Below, one piece after another: positions 33,330 through 42,275 of a DNA stretch of 64,000 nucleotides; position 1 is the stretch's first letter; each line of letters starts with the position of its first letter. The translations under genes were made by a program, and so were the position numbers. This DNA is from Anaerolineae bacterium (GTDB lineage: Bacteria > Chloroflexota > Anaerolineae > Aggregatilineales > Phototrophicaceae). The stretch is taken from positions 1-64,000 of the forward strand of contig JALHNT010000029.1 of the NCBI GenBank assembly GCA_022843385.1, given 5' to 3'. The notes under the pieces were generated by a model. It was given only the letters and a program-made list of their open reading frames with translations, was not told the origin of the DNA and did no database searches.

Positions 33330-34181
33330 ATGACGACTTATTCAGATCGATATGTCGAGACGCTGCAAGCTGGGCCGGTGCCGGGGACAGTCGATCTATG
33401 GGCGGAGGCTGGACGCTATTTCCAGCAAATCCACAGCGGACTCATCAACAGCATCCTGGAACAGATTCAGCCGGAACTGCTGCGGCTGGGGTATTATGCC
33501 GGGCGTGAAACGAGCCTACAGGTGTTGGAGCGCCGCGAGCCGGATGTGTTTGTGCAGACGGCTGTGCCGCAAGAGTTGATGCTGGATCGGCTGCGCTATC
33601 GTCAGGCAGCCGCAGCGGTGATGGCTGAACCGGATGAATGGAGCGACAGCAGCGAACTGGAAGCCATCCACATCAAGGAACAGACGGGCGGGACGCTGGT
33701 CACCATCGTCGAGGTGATTTCACCGCGCAATAAAGCCGAGGATGTTCTGATTGATGACTACCGCGCCCGACGGTGGCACATGCTCACGGCGCGGGGCGTG
33801 AACGTGGTCGAAATCGACGCCACTCGTTCGGTCAAGCGGATGCACGACTCCAGTGAAACCGACAGCCATCCCTATCACATCGCAGTATTCCTGCCAGCCG
33901 AGCCGCAGCAGCCCCCGCTGTATCGACTGAGTGGGGTGCGGCAGCCGCTCAAGCGTTTCGCCCTGCCGTTGCGCCAGGGTGTCCTGCCGGTGGAGACACA
34001 GCCGGCCTATGATCGGGCATATCGCGCTGCCGGGATCGCCGCGCAAGTTCTAGACGAAACGGGATACGAGGAACGCGCTCTGCCGTTTCCCAGCTTGCTG
34101 ACGGCTGACCAGCGCCGCGCTGCGGTGGAGCAGGTGACCGCGTGGCGTCAACGGCTGGATGATCTGCGGGATGATCGGTGA
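33330..34181 (+). CDS. DUF4058 family protein
   Basis: 283 residues from the ATG at 33330; a GTG three codons earlier is possible. VPGTVDLWAEAGRYFQQIHSGLINSILEQIQPEL.. is a decayed form of the usual MPxPFPGMDPYLE..W.D.H..L start. EVISPRNKAEDVLIDDYRARRWHMLTARGVNVVEIDATR is the conserved core of the family, which resembles a Uma2/PD-(D/E)xK-like nuclease fold. Function is unknown. A -10-like TATAAT at 33203 may be its promoter. The next gene begins 24 bp downstream. Confidence 0.82.
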   Translation: MTTYSDRYVETLQAGPVPGTVDLWAEAGRYFQQIHSGLINSILEQIQPELLRLGYYAGRETSLQVLERREPDVFVQTAVPQELMLDRLRYRQAAAAVMAEPDEWSDSSELEAIHIKEQTGGTLVTIVEVISPRNKAEDVLIDDYRARRWHMLTARGVNVVEIDATRSVKRMHDSSETDSHPYHIAVFLPAEPQQPPLYRLSGVRQPLKRFALPLRQGVLPVETQPAYDRAYRAAGIAAQVLDETGYEERALPFPSLLTADQRRAAVEQVTAWRQRLDDLRDDR

Positions 34182-34205
34182 GGCTTCAGCAGAGAAGAGG
34201 ACATC

Positions 34206-35273
34206 ATGGCGAGTGTGCGGCTGCCGGGGTTGGTGGATGTGCATGTGCATCTGCGCGAGCCGGGCGCAACCCACAAAGAAGATTTCGAGAGCGGAACACG
34301 GGCGGCGCTGGCGGGCGGCTTCACCATCGTGGTCGCCATGCCCAACACCCTGCCGCCGCTGATTGACGATGACAGTCTGTGTCAGGCCGAAGAGGCGGGG
34401 GCGGCTAAAGCGGTCTGTGATTTCGGCATTCATCTGGGTGCTAGCAGCCACAACACGGCCACTGCGTACATGCTGGCGGAGCGGGTGGTGGGGCTGAAGT
34501 TTTACCTCGATGCCACCTTTGGCAGTCTGCTGCTGGCTGACCTGGGCGACATCCGTGAGCATTTCGCCCGCTGGCCGAAAGACCGCCCGATCCTGTGCCA
34601 TGCCGAGGATCGCAATCTGGCGACGGTGCTGCTCTGCGCCCATCTGGAAAACCGGGGGGTGCATATCGTCCATGTGTGTCGCCAATCCGAGATCGAGTGT
34701 ATCCGCGACGCCAAGATGCGCGGGATGTCAGTGACCTGCGAGGTCGCGCCGCATCACCTGTATCTGTCGCACGACGACATCCACCGCATCGGGCCGGGGC
34801 GCAGCGAAGTCCGTCCCCGGCTGCAAGCACCGGCGGATGTGGCTGCGCTCTGGGACAATATGGATGTGGTGGACTGTATTGCCACCGACCATGCGCCGCA
34901 TCTGTTGAGCGAGAAGGATGGGTCGAATCCGCCGCCGGGTTTTCCGGGGCTAGAGACCTCTCTGCCGCTGATGCTGACTGCTGTTCATGCCGGACGGCTG
35001 ACGCTGGACGACCTGATCGACAAAATGGCGCATCAGCCCCGGCGCATCTTCGGCCTGCCGGAACAAGCGGATACCTGGATTGAAGTCGATGTGGATGCCG
35101 AGTGGGTCGTGCCGGAGCAGGGGGTGACGCGCTGCGGCTGGACGCCCTTCGCCGGGATGCCGGTGCGCGGGCGGGTCGAGCGGGTCTATCTGCGCGGGCA
35201 GAATGTGTTCCACGACGGCTTCTTCCATGTCGAGCCGGGTTACGGGCGCAATGTGCGGCAGCCAGTCAGCTAA
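34206..35273 (+). CDS. pyrC: Dihydroorotase, CAD-like type
   Basis: 355 residues. LPGLVDVHVHLREPG (H13, H15, R17) is the first metal motif, GLKFYLDATFG carries the lysine (K98) expected to be carbamylated, PILCHAEDR and IVHVCRQ supply the later His ligands, and CIATDHAPH the catalytic Asp. It is notably close to the dihydroorotase domain of animal CAD: THKEDFESGT, VTCEVAPHHLYLSHDD, NMDVVDCIATDHAPHLLSEK, WTPFAGMPVRGRV. It catalyses carbamoyl aspartate to dihydroorotate in pyrimidine synthesis. It starts straight at the barrel with no preceding CPSase. It overlaps the end of the permease gene by 8 bp, tail to tail. Confidence 0.9.
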   Translation: MASVRLPGLVDVHVHLREPGATHKEDFESGTRAALAGGFTIVVAMPNTLPPLIDDDSLCQAEEAGAAKAVCDFGIHLGASSHNTATAYMLAERVVGLKFYLDATFGSLLLADLGDIREHFARWPKDRPILCHAEDRNLATVLLCAHLENRGVHIVHVCRQSEIECIRDAKMRGMSVTCEVAPHHLYLSHDDIHRIGPGRSEVRPRLQAPADVAALWDNMDVVDCIATDHAPHLLSEKDGSNPPPGFPGLETSLPLMLTAVHAGRLTLDDLIDKMAHQPRRIFGLPEQADTWIEVDVDAEWVVPEQGVTRCGWTPFAGMPVRGRVERVYLRGQNVFHDGFFHVEPGYGRNVRQPVS

Positions 35274-36312
35274 CGGCGTTGAACAGGTAGCCGGTCACGG
35301 TGATGCCAGCCGCCACGATGCCGATGAATACGGCGATCAGGCGCGGCTTCATTACGCGACGCAAGATAATCATCTCCGGCAGGCTGAGCGCGACGACCGA
35401 CATCATGAATGCCAGGGCGGTGCCGAGGGCGACACCCTTATCCAGCAGGACGCTGACGACAGGGATCACACCTGCGGCGTTGGAATAGAGCGGTACGCCG
35501 AGAGTAACGGCCAGCGGCACGGCCCAGATGGTGTCCTTGCCCAAGGCTTCCGCCAGGAAATCATCCGGTACGAAGCCGTGAATGCCGGCGCCGATGGCGA
35601 TGCCGATCACCACATACGGCCACACCTTACCGACAATCTCGCGGGTGCTGTCGAACGCCTGACTGAAGCGGTCATGCCACTTCAGCCGTTCATCCGGGCG
35701 CTGACCCTTCGTGCCAACTTTGACCTGAAAGACAAATGGCTCGATGTAGCGCTCCATGCCCATTCGTCCCAGCAGCATCCCTGCCAGAATGGCGATGGTC
35801 AAGCCGGAGAGCAGGTACAACCCGGCGATCTGCCAGCCGAACATGCCGAGCAGCATCACCAGCGCCACTTCATTCACCAACGGAGCTGCCACCAGATAGG
35901 AGAAAGTGACTCCCAGCGGCAGCCCGGCCTCAACAAAGCCGATGAACAGCGGCACCGCCGAACACGAACAGAACGGTGTCACCACGCCCACTAGCGCCGC
36001 CAGCACATTGCCGACTCCCTCGCGTTTGCCGCCTAGCCAGCGCCGCATCTGTTCCGGCGTGACGAAGGTGCGCAGCAGCGTGATGACAAAAATCATGCCA
36101 GAGAGCAGCAGCAGGATTTTGGGCACATCGTAGACGAAAAAGTTGAGCGACTGCCCTAGATGATCGTCGCGGTCAAAGGCCAGCAAGCTATAGGTGAGCC
36201 AGTCGGCGATGGCCGGAAGTTGGGTGAAGAGTATCCAGCCGGTCAAGACCGCGCCAGCGACCAGCGCCAGATCGCGCCGATCCACCGGCGGTATACCTGC
36301 CTGTGTTGCCAT
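35266..36312 (-). CDS. Permease, UPF0718/DUF318 (ArsP-like)
   Basis: 348 residues with about eight to ten hydrophobic segments in two repeats, each with a signature loop: VVTPFCSCSAVPLFIGFVEAGLPLG in the first and GVPLYSNAAGVIPVVSVLLDKG in the second. The TPFCSCS cysteine motif is characteristic of this permease group, which includes organoarsenical exporters (ArsP). Substrate not certain. It is the third gene of an arsR-thioredoxin-permease operon. Confidence 0.88.
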   Translation of the reverse strand: MATQAGIPPVDRRDLALVAGAVLTGWILFTQLPAIADWLTYSLLAFDRDDHLGQSLNFFVYDVPKILLLLSGMIFVITLLRTFVTPEQMRRWLGGKREGVGNVLAALVGVVTPFCSCSAVPLFIGFVEAGLPLGVTFSYLVAAPLVNEVALVMLLGMFGWQIAGLYLLSGLTIAILAGMLLGRMGMERYIEPFVFQVKVGTKGQRPDERLKWHDRFSQAFDSTREIVGKVWPYVVIGIAIGAGIHGFVPDDFLAEALGKDTIWAVPLAVTLGVPLYSNAAGVIPVVSVLLDKGVALGTALAFMMSVVALSLPEMIILRRVMKPRLIAVFIGIVAAGITVTGYLFNAVS

Positions 36313-36340
36313 GATGAGCCTGTCTCTCGTTTATGCCGGT

Positions 36341-36595
36341 TCAGGTGGTTGGGGTTTCGGCGGCCTGAGCCATCTCGACAATTTTCGAACGTGCCAGGAT
36401 GCGCCCGCTGGAAACCACCTGCTCGTTGATGACGAGCGCCGGGGTACTCATCACACCATAGGCCATGATGTCAGCGTAGTCGGTCACTTTGGTCAGTTCA
36501 AACGGGATGCCTGCCGCTTCCAATGCCGCCCGTGTTTCAGCTTCCAATCGCTTGCAGTTGGCGCAGCCCGCGCCCAGAACCTTGATGTTCAGCAT
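36341..36595 (-). CDS. Thioredoxin-family small redox protein
   Basis: 84 residues from the ATG at 36595 (GAAGGA before it). IKVLGAGCANCKRLEAETRAALEAAGI gives a CxxC (CANC) active site, and MSTPALVINEQVVSSGRILARSKIVEMA supplies the cis-Pro and the glutaredoxin/thioredoxin C-terminus. This is the 'redox-active disulfide protein 2' type that accompanies DUF318 permeases and ArsR regulators. It probably handles thiol chemistry for the transported metal or metalloid. Confidence 0.88.
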   Translation of the reverse strand: MLNIKVLGAGCANCKRLEAETRAALEAAGIPFELTKVTDYADIMAYGVMSTPALVINEQVVSSGRILARSKIVEMAQAAETPTT

Positions 36596-36611
36596 GATAA
36601 TCCTTCTTTCA

Positions 36612-36950
36612 TCAACCAACCGGTATCACAACAGGGGAACAGACTGGGCAGGGGCAGCCATCAATGGGTTGAACTCCCATCACTGGACGGCTCCCCAGCG
36701 CGATGTCCAACATCTTGCTCACCCGTCCATCGTTCAGCCGATAATAGACCTTCAGCCCGTCGCGGCGCGCCTCGACCAGTCCCGCTTCCCGCAGCAGCAT
36801 CAACTGTTGTGAGATATATGCCTGTCGCTTATCCAGCGCGGCTTCAATATGACAGACGCACATCTCGCCGGCGCGCAGCAGATCGAGGATGTGCAGGCGG
36901 GTAGGGTGTGCTAGGGCTTTGAAGAGGTCGCTCGGCTGTTCGTAGTCCAT
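36612..36950 (-). CDS. ArsR-family metalloregulator
   Basis: 112 residues from the ATG at 36950 (AGGAAG before it); the longer open frame is not needed. Winged helix: LFKALAHPTRLHILDLLRAGEMCVCHIEAAL with the ArsR-type CVC metal site in helix 3, and AYISQQLMLLREAGLVEARRDGLKVYYRL. A Cys-rich tail CPCPVC near the C-terminus could be a second thiol site for As(III) or a soft metal. It stands first in the operon with thioredoxin and permease and is preceded by a perfect palindrome. Confidence 0.9.
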   Translation of the reverse strand: MDYEQPSDLFKALAHPTRLHILDLLRAGEMCVCHIEAALDKRQAYISQQLMLLREAGLVEARRDGLKVYYRLNDGRVSKMLDIALGSRPVMGVQPIDGCPCPVCSPVVIPVG

Positions 36951-36964
36951 GGACAACTTCCTAC

Positions 36965-36980
36965 ATTCAGAATTCTGAAT
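36965..36980. promoter_or_regulatory. Probable ArsR operator
   Basis: ATTCAGAATTCTGAAT is a perfect 16-bp palindrome, 14 bp upstream of the arsR start codon and next to a TATA-like stretch. Position and form fit an autoregulatory ArsR site. Confidence 0.7.
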
Positions 36981-37099
36981 ATAGTGTAGCGCCGGAACAG
37001 ATGATTGCCCCGTGTTGAATGTCATGGGGATAGGATGATGTTGATCGCTTCACTCACCGTCGCCCTGGCTGGCAAATTCAGACTGAGCGCCCTGTGATC

Positions 37100-38905
37100 T
37101 TACTCACCGGCGGGCGGCAGGTCGCCGATGAAGAAGGCGTCCAGCTCGACCACGCTGGCCTCTGGCAGTCGTCCCTCAACAGCGATGCGAAGGCGGATAC
37201 CGCTGATCGCCTGGGGTTGTGCCAGCATGATGTCGATGATCTGGTAAGGGATGGCCGGGTCTGGGGCAGCCGATACGGTCGCGCCGTCCATCAGCGAAAC
37301 CCACTCATCACCAACTAACCCCTCGGCCTGAAGCGATGAACCACCGTTGCTGCCCTCGATAAGCCGGATGGTCTGCACTGGCAGGACGCGATCATAAATG
37401 ACCGATACCACCAGCACGCCATCATCGACACGGCGTTGATAGGGACGGGGGATACGGCGCAACTGCTCCTGACCGGAGAAGTTGTGTTCCAGTCCATCAG
37501 CGATGGCCCACGTCCGTGACGCTGCGACCTCGCCCACCACTTCGACAGTGACGGTGCCGCCAGCGCGTTGAATCTGTGTGTTGGCGCTGTGCTGATCGAT
37601 CTGAACCAGTGGGTTCAATTGGAGCAGTGGCGCATCTGGGGCAGGGGGCAGCGTCCAGGTATCGCCGTCCACGCTGCCGCCCGCCTGAAGGATGACCTGG
37701 TCGGTCAGCGTCAGCATCCGCGCCGCCATTGCGCTAAAGGTGTCTTGGGCGCGGCGATCTTCCGGCAGATAGTCGGGCAGGGTGGGGCGCGTCCGATGGA
37801 TCTGATACCGATCCGAGAGGGTAGCATCGGGAAAGGCCGCCGTCAGTCCATTCAGGCCATAGAGCAGCCCTAACAGCCCGCCCATCGTCGCCGTGCCGTT
37901 ATCCGAATCCCAGCCAGTCAGCGTGCCGATTTGCACCGTCCGCCGGAAATCCCCTTCGCCGTACAGCAGTGCGATCAGGCCGGAGGCGAAATTGACCGAA
38001 GACTCAGTCCAGTCACGATAGACAAAGCCGTTGTCGGCGGCGTTCCGATGATAGCGGTCATAGACCCGATCCCGTGTCCGTTCCCAGTCATCAATATCAG
38101 GATTACTGAGATAATCAGCCAGCACAAAATCGGCGATGTCCGCCGTCTTGGATGTGTCAGGTATGTATTGTCGTGCCTGGGTGACCAACCAGATCACCTG
38201 GTCGCGGCGCGGCGCAGCCGGGTCAACCTGGCTTGCCAGCGCGTACAACACGACATAGAACTGGGCGGCATGAGCGGCATACCCACCTGCTGTCGTCAGA
38301 ATCGGCAGGTTAGCCAGTTGAAGCGCCTCGGCCAGCATTCCCGGAGCCAGTGCGCCAAACAGCTCGGTGGTGAGCTGGGCATCGATTTGCAGGTAATCTG
38401 GATTCAGCGCCCCCAGTCCAGTTGCCGGTGGCAGCGTACCGGCTTCCATCAGATTGCGAGCCCGCTGATTCGATACCCAGATGAAATCGTTGATATGTTC
38501 TCGCCACCCCGCCGCGATCTGCTCGGCCGTGAGTCGGGGCGTCTGGTGCAGATCCATCAGGTGCAGGTAGACATATTCAATATCAGTGTCATCGTCGGCT
38601 AGCCAGGGGTCTTGCAGCACGAAGTCGATGACATCATCGCGCTTCCACGACAAATTTTGATCCAGTCCCCAATCGGCGTCGGTATAAAAGGGTGCATCCT
38701 GCCGCACTGCCTCGGTCGTCAGGCCAGTCCAGTTGGCAATGGTCTCACCCAGCCACATCGCCCGCAGCCGTCCGGCATAGGTACACCGGCTCAACTGCCG
38801 CTCACCCAATGGAGTATCCGGGCAGTCGTTCTGTGCCGAGGCCGAGCTGAAACTCGCCACCAGGCCGAGGAGCAGAAACAGCGAACACATAAATCGGACT
38901 TTCAT
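37100..38905 (-). CDS. Secreted ADP-ribosylglycohydrolase-family protein
   Basis: 601 residues with a signal peptide (LFLLLGLVASFSSASAQ). RCTYAGRLRAMWLGETIANWTGL is the N-terminal helix of the fold; LADDDTDIEYVYL gives the first metal-binding aspartates and GWDSDNGTATMGGLLGLLYGLNGL the second, the two halves of a bimetal site. From about 440 a beta-rich C-terminal domain follows (VTVEVVGEVAASRTWAI, DDGVLVVSVIYDRVL), resembling a carbohydrate- or ligand-binding module. Family members remove ADP-ribose or act on related glycosidic bonds, mostly in the cytosol; export is unusual. Substrate outside the cell is unknown. Confidence 0.8.
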   Translation of the reverse strand: MKVRFMCSLFLLLGLVASFSSASAQNDCPDTPLGERQLSRCTYAGRLRAMWLGETIANWTGLTTEAVRQDAPFYTDADWGLDQNLSWKRDDVIDFVLQDPWLADDDTDIEYVYLHLMDLHQTPRLTAEQIAAGWREHINDFIWVSNQRARNLMEAGTLPPATGLGALNPDYLQIDAQLTTELFGALAPGMLAEALQLANLPILTTAGGYAAHAAQFYVVLYALASQVDPAAPRRDQVIWLVTQARQYIPDTSKTADIADFVLADYLSNPDIDDWERTRDRVYDRYHRNAADNGFVYRDWTESSVNFASGLIALLYGEGDFRRTVQIGTLTGWDSDNGTATMGGLLGLLYGLNGLTAAFPDATLSDRYQIHRTRPTLPDYLPEDRRAQDTFSAMAARMLTLTDQVILQAGGSVDGDTWTLPPAPDAPLLQLNPLVQIDQHSANTQIQRAGGTVTVEVVGEVAASRTWAIADGLEHNFSGQEQLRRIPRPYQRRVDDGVLVVSVIYDRVLPVQTIRLIEGSNGGSSLQAEGLVGDEWVSLMDGATVSAAPDPAIPYQIIDIMLAQPQAISGIRLRIAVEGRLPEASVVELDAFFIGDLPPAGE

Positions 38906-39062
38906 GGATCACCTTTTTGATCGATCAGCACGGAATAGCACAGAGCATACCTGGAATTGGGCAGGCGACCAAGGGATCGTTCGCTCTCGCTTGCTGACAT
39001 TATAAGGCTATGCTAAGCTAGATATTGTTATTGTAATGACGAGTTTGTGACGAGGTTTCCCC

Positions 39063-40034
39063 GTGAATTTTCCCCGACTGGATGGTGCCAGCGATGAACC
39101 CCTGTATAACATTGGTATTGTAGCCCGCATGACCGGCATCCCGGTGGCGACCCTGCGAGTCTGGGAACGCCGCTATGGCTTCCCGCAGTCAAGCCGGACA
39201 CCTGGCGGTCACCGTCTGACTTCCGAGCGCGAGGTGGCGCGACTGCGCTGGGTGAAAGCACGCGTCGATGAGGGTATGCAGACCGGGCAGGCCATCCGTG
39301 CTCTGCAGCACCTGGAACAGCAGGGGCGTTCCCCTGAGGCACAGCCTTCCACCCCACCGCGCGAGATCATCACAGATGCTTCATTGTCGGCTTACCGTGA
39401 CCGGCTGACAGCCGCACTGCTGGTGAATGATCTGGCGCTGGCCGGGCAACTGTTAGCCGATGTGCTGGGTTTGTATCCGCTGGAGTCGCTGCTGCTGGAG
39501 GTGCTTATCCCGACATTGAACGCGATTGGCATGGCGTGGCTGAACGACGAGATCAATGTCGCTACTGAGCATCTGGCGACCAACTTTCTGCGGCAGCAGA
39601 TGCTGATGTGGATGAACAGCGGTCCGCAGCCATATGCAGGGGTACAGCCGCTGCTGCTGGCCTGTGCGCCCGATGAATGGCACGAGGGCAGTCTGATGGC
39701 GTTGGGAGTGCTGCTGCGCCGCCGACGTTGGCCGGTGGCCTACCTGGGGCAGAACATGCCGCTGAAAGACCTGGCCCAGATCGCCAAACAGATGAACACA
39801 CCGGGGATCGTGCTGGTTGCCATGCTGGAAGCCGGTGCCAGGGCGCTGACCGACTGGCCGTTTCATCTGCCGGATGCGCAGCGCACGGGAAGGCCGGTGG
39901 TGGCTTATGGCGGCCTGATCTTCAACGAGCAGCCAGAATGGCGCGACCGTGTGCCGGGCATGTTCCTGGGCGAGACACTGGGTGATGGCGTTGACCGGCT
40001 GGAAGCCGCGCTGCGCGTCATGCTGCCGCTTTAG
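39063..40034 (+). CDS. MerR-type regulator with B12-binding domain (CarH/LitR-like)
   Basis: 323 residues from a GTG start. MerR winged helix at 15-70 (YNIGIVARMTGIPVATLRVWERRYGFPQ). The middle helix bundle has W159-x9-E169-H170 (the Wx9EH motif that caps adenosylcobalamin in light-sensing CarH). The C-terminal Rossmann domain has the likely cobalt ligand H207 in DEWHEGSL; the usual ExHxxG is one residue short before Gly. CarH represses carotenoid genes in the dark and is released by light. Target here is not visible, but crtI-like and carotenoid oxygenase genes are in the same window. Divergent from the gene at 38905. Confidence 0.85.
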   Translation: MNFPRLDGASDEPLYNIGIVARMTGIPVATLRVWERRYGFPQSSRTPGGHRLTSEREVARLRWVKARVDEGMQTGQAIRALQHLEQQGRSPEAQPSTPPREIITDASLSAYRDRLTAALLVNDLALAGQLLADVLGLYPLESLLLEVLIPTLNAIGMAWLNDEINVATEHLATNFLRQQMLMWMNSGPQPYAGVQPLLLACAPDEWHEGSLMALGVLLRRRRWPVAYLGQNMPLKDLAQIAKQMNTPGIVLVAMLEAGARALTDWPFHLPDAQRTGRPVVAYGGLIFNEQPEWRDRVPGMFLGETLGDGVDRLEAALRVMLPL

Positions 40035-40041
40035 CGGGCTA

Positions 40042-41880
40042 TCACCCCATCCCGTTCAGCATCAGCACATAATCGACCAGCGCCTCAAGCTCTTCCGGCG
40101 TGAGCTGCCCGGCATACCCCGGGTACATCAGACCGTCCTGGTAACCGGGGGTGATGAATGCCGACGGGGCGATGATCGACTGCCGGATGTAATCGGCCAG
40201 GGGGAGATTGTTCAGTCGGGTCGGCGGTGAGTCAGACAGCCCACTGAGGGGCGGTCCAACTCCACCGCCCGCTGCCAGATGGCAGGTGACGCAGCCGGGT
40301 ACGCCGGTTTTGCCCACTGTGAACAGGCTTTCTCCCATGTCGAGCGAGAGATCCGCTGTCGCATGGGCTGCTTCACCGACATAACTCACCCGAAAGACCA
40401 CCCCCAGCGTCCACTCCGCCACGTACAGCGCTCCATCGGGGCCAACCGTCACATCAATCGGCGCATAATCGCCCAGTTCGCTGCGAAAGCGAATGAACGG
40501 TTCAAACACACCGCTATAGCCGCCAGTCGGTTCCGGGTTGAGCGGGATGAACACCACCTGCTGACCGGTGCGGATGCCACGATCAATAGGCACAGCGGCA
40601 CCAGTGCCGAATTGCGCCAGGAAGATGCCATTGCGATAGCGCTCCGGGAAAGCGGCTGCCGCGTAATAGACCAGCCCGGAACTGGCAGACGAGGTGAACA
40701 GCTCGGCCACCGGCGGCTCACTATCCGGCTCCAGGTTCAGCCGGCCAAAGGTATCGGGGAAGCCGTAATCGCGCCCCTGCTGCACCCAGTTCAATTCCTC
40801 CGGCGGCAGGAAATACAGCCGGTCATCCAGTTCATCCGGGCTGTTATCGGCAGTGAAGAGATCGCCAGTGGGCGAAAAGGTCAGGTCATATGGGTTGCGG
40901 AAGCCAGTAGCGAAAACCTCCAGATCGCTGCCATCCGGGTTCAGGCGCAGGATAGCGGCTTCATACGGCACCCGCAGCGGCCCATGATCGGTGGTCGAGC
41001 CGACGCCGACATACAGCTTACCATCCGGCCCGAAGGCGATGCCATTATTCGAATGAAACACATGCTGGAGCGTCGGCAGCCCCTCGATGATCGGTTGCAA
41101 GGTGTCCCACTGTTGATCGCCATCGCTGTCGCTATACCGGCTGATCTGCCCACTATGGGAGATGAACGCCTCGCCTTCATGGAAATCCAACCCAACCGCC
41201 CAGGTCAGTTGATCGTCGGGGTCGTCGAACAGGATGGTGGCTGTCTCGGCTATGGCGTCGCCATCCTTATCGTCCATCCGCGCCAGCGTACCCTCCACCG
41301 AGAGCGCGTACAGGCGTTCATCCGGGCCGAAGGTGATGACCGTCGGCAATGAGAAGGGCAGCTCAGCATACACATCGTACTGGAAGCCGGGCGGCACCTC
41401 CAGGATACACAGGCAGTCATCAACCAGGGTGAAGCGGCGCGGCGCAGCCAGCTCGGTCACGTCGCGCAGCGCCTGACCGTCTTCATCCAGCTCAATCACC
41501 GAGACCGTCCACTGGTAGGGGCCAGGTGCTTGATAGAGCAGCCACCAGGTCAGATTGATGGCCGTGTCGTCCGTCCAGGTGATGCCGTTGGCCGGTTCGC
41601 CTTCGCGCCACACCCGCACATCGAACACCTCGTTTTCGCGCAGCGGACGCTGCCAGTGCCATGTCAGCACAACCTCGGCGATATTGCTGAAGGGCTGCTC
41701 ATCATCCGGCCCCAGCAGCAGCGGCGGAGTCCGCTCGAAGCGGGAAGCCGCATCAGCCACGGCAGTATCAATGGCCTGTTCGGTCTGGCGCTGTTGGGCG
41801 GGTTGCAGGGCGGCGACGAGGGCAGCCGCGCTTAGAGTGAGGATGACAAGCAGGGTGAGGATGATCCGTGTGGGTTGCAA
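40042..41880 (-). CDS. PQQ-type sugar (glucose/sorbosone) dehydrogenase fused to cytochrome c
   Basis: 612 residues. An N-terminal membrane/signal segment (LTLLVILTLSAAALVAAL) is followed by a fibronectin-like or carbohydrate-binding region (to about 155), then a six-bladed GSDH propeller (PPGFQYDVYAELPFSLPTVITFGPDERLYAL, HSNNGIAFGPDGKLYVGVGSTTDHG, FATGFRNPYDLTFSPTGDLFTADNSPDE). The C-terminal c-type haem domain has CVTCH and a distal Met region (GLMYPGYAGQLTPEELEALVDYVL). The fused haem suggests electrons from sugar or aldehyde oxidation go directly to the respiratory chain outside the membrane. Confidence 0.88.
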   Translation of the reverse strand: MQPTRIILTLLVILTLSAAALVAALQPAQQRQTEQAIDTAVADAASRFERTPPLLLGPDDEQPFSNIAEVVLTWHWQRPLRENEVFDVRVWREGEPANGITWTDDTAINLTWWLLYQAPGPYQWTVSVIELDEDGQALRDVTELAAPRRFTLVDDCLCILEVPPGFQYDVYAELPFSLPTVITFGPDERLYALSVEGTLARMDDKDGDAIAETATILFDDPDDQLTWAVGLDFHEGEAFISHSGQISRYSDSDGDQQWDTLQPIIEGLPTLQHVFHSNNGIAFGPDGKLYVGVGSTTDHGPLRVPYEAAILRLNPDGSDLEVFATGFRNPYDLTFSPTGDLFTADNSPDELDDRLYFLPPEELNWVQQGRDYGFPDTFGRLNLEPDSEPPVAELFTSSASSGLVYYAAAAFPERYRNGIFLAQFGTGAAVPIDRGIRTGQQVVFIPLNPEPTGGYSGVFEPFIRFRSELGDYAPIDVTVGPDGALYVAEWTLGVVFRVSYVGEAAHATADLSLDMGESLFTVGKTGVPGCVTCHLAAGGGVGPPLSGLSDSPPTRLNNLPLADYIRQSIIAPSAFITPGYQDGLMYPGYAGQLTPEELEALVDYVLMLNGMG

Positions 41881-42212
41881 CAGCGATTATGCTTTCCTTA
41901 CAAAAGGTGCTATGGACAAACAATAGCCACAACTTATCGAGAAGCTGTGCAGGAAGTATGGAGTTTGTGTAAACTTTTTTGGGGCGTTTGGTCAGCCAGG
42001 GATGGGCAGTTTTCAGTCCGGCTGTGATGCCTGGACAGGCAGAAAATTAAATCATTTTATCATTAAGCGGATGCTATTATCCATAACCAATAAGACAGGG
42101 TTGCCACACGTCAGTGCCATTCGAATATCTTCGGGGCAGGGGCGATTCGTGAACTACCCCCGCACGAGACTATCTACCTGTGGGCGATGCGCAGCTAAGG
42201 CCATTCCAGACA

Positions 42213-42234
42213 GGGACGGTTCGCGAACCGTCCC
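42213..42234. repeat. Perfect 22-bp palindrome in gene-free interval
   Basis: GGGACGGTTCG followed directly by its reverse complement CGAACCGTCCC. It lies in the gene-free stretch 41881-42275, where a second, imperfect one (GGGGCGATTCGTGAACTACCCC-like, about 42135-42158) is also present. Nothing else was recognised there. Confidence 0.6.
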
Positions 42235-42275
42235 AATTCGGGTGACCAATGGGATTATAGCTTTCTTGGAACAGC

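Noticed and set aside
36965-36980. Restriction-like palindrome as a repeat element
   Set aside because: It is unique in the window and placed just before arsR, so an operator is the better reading.
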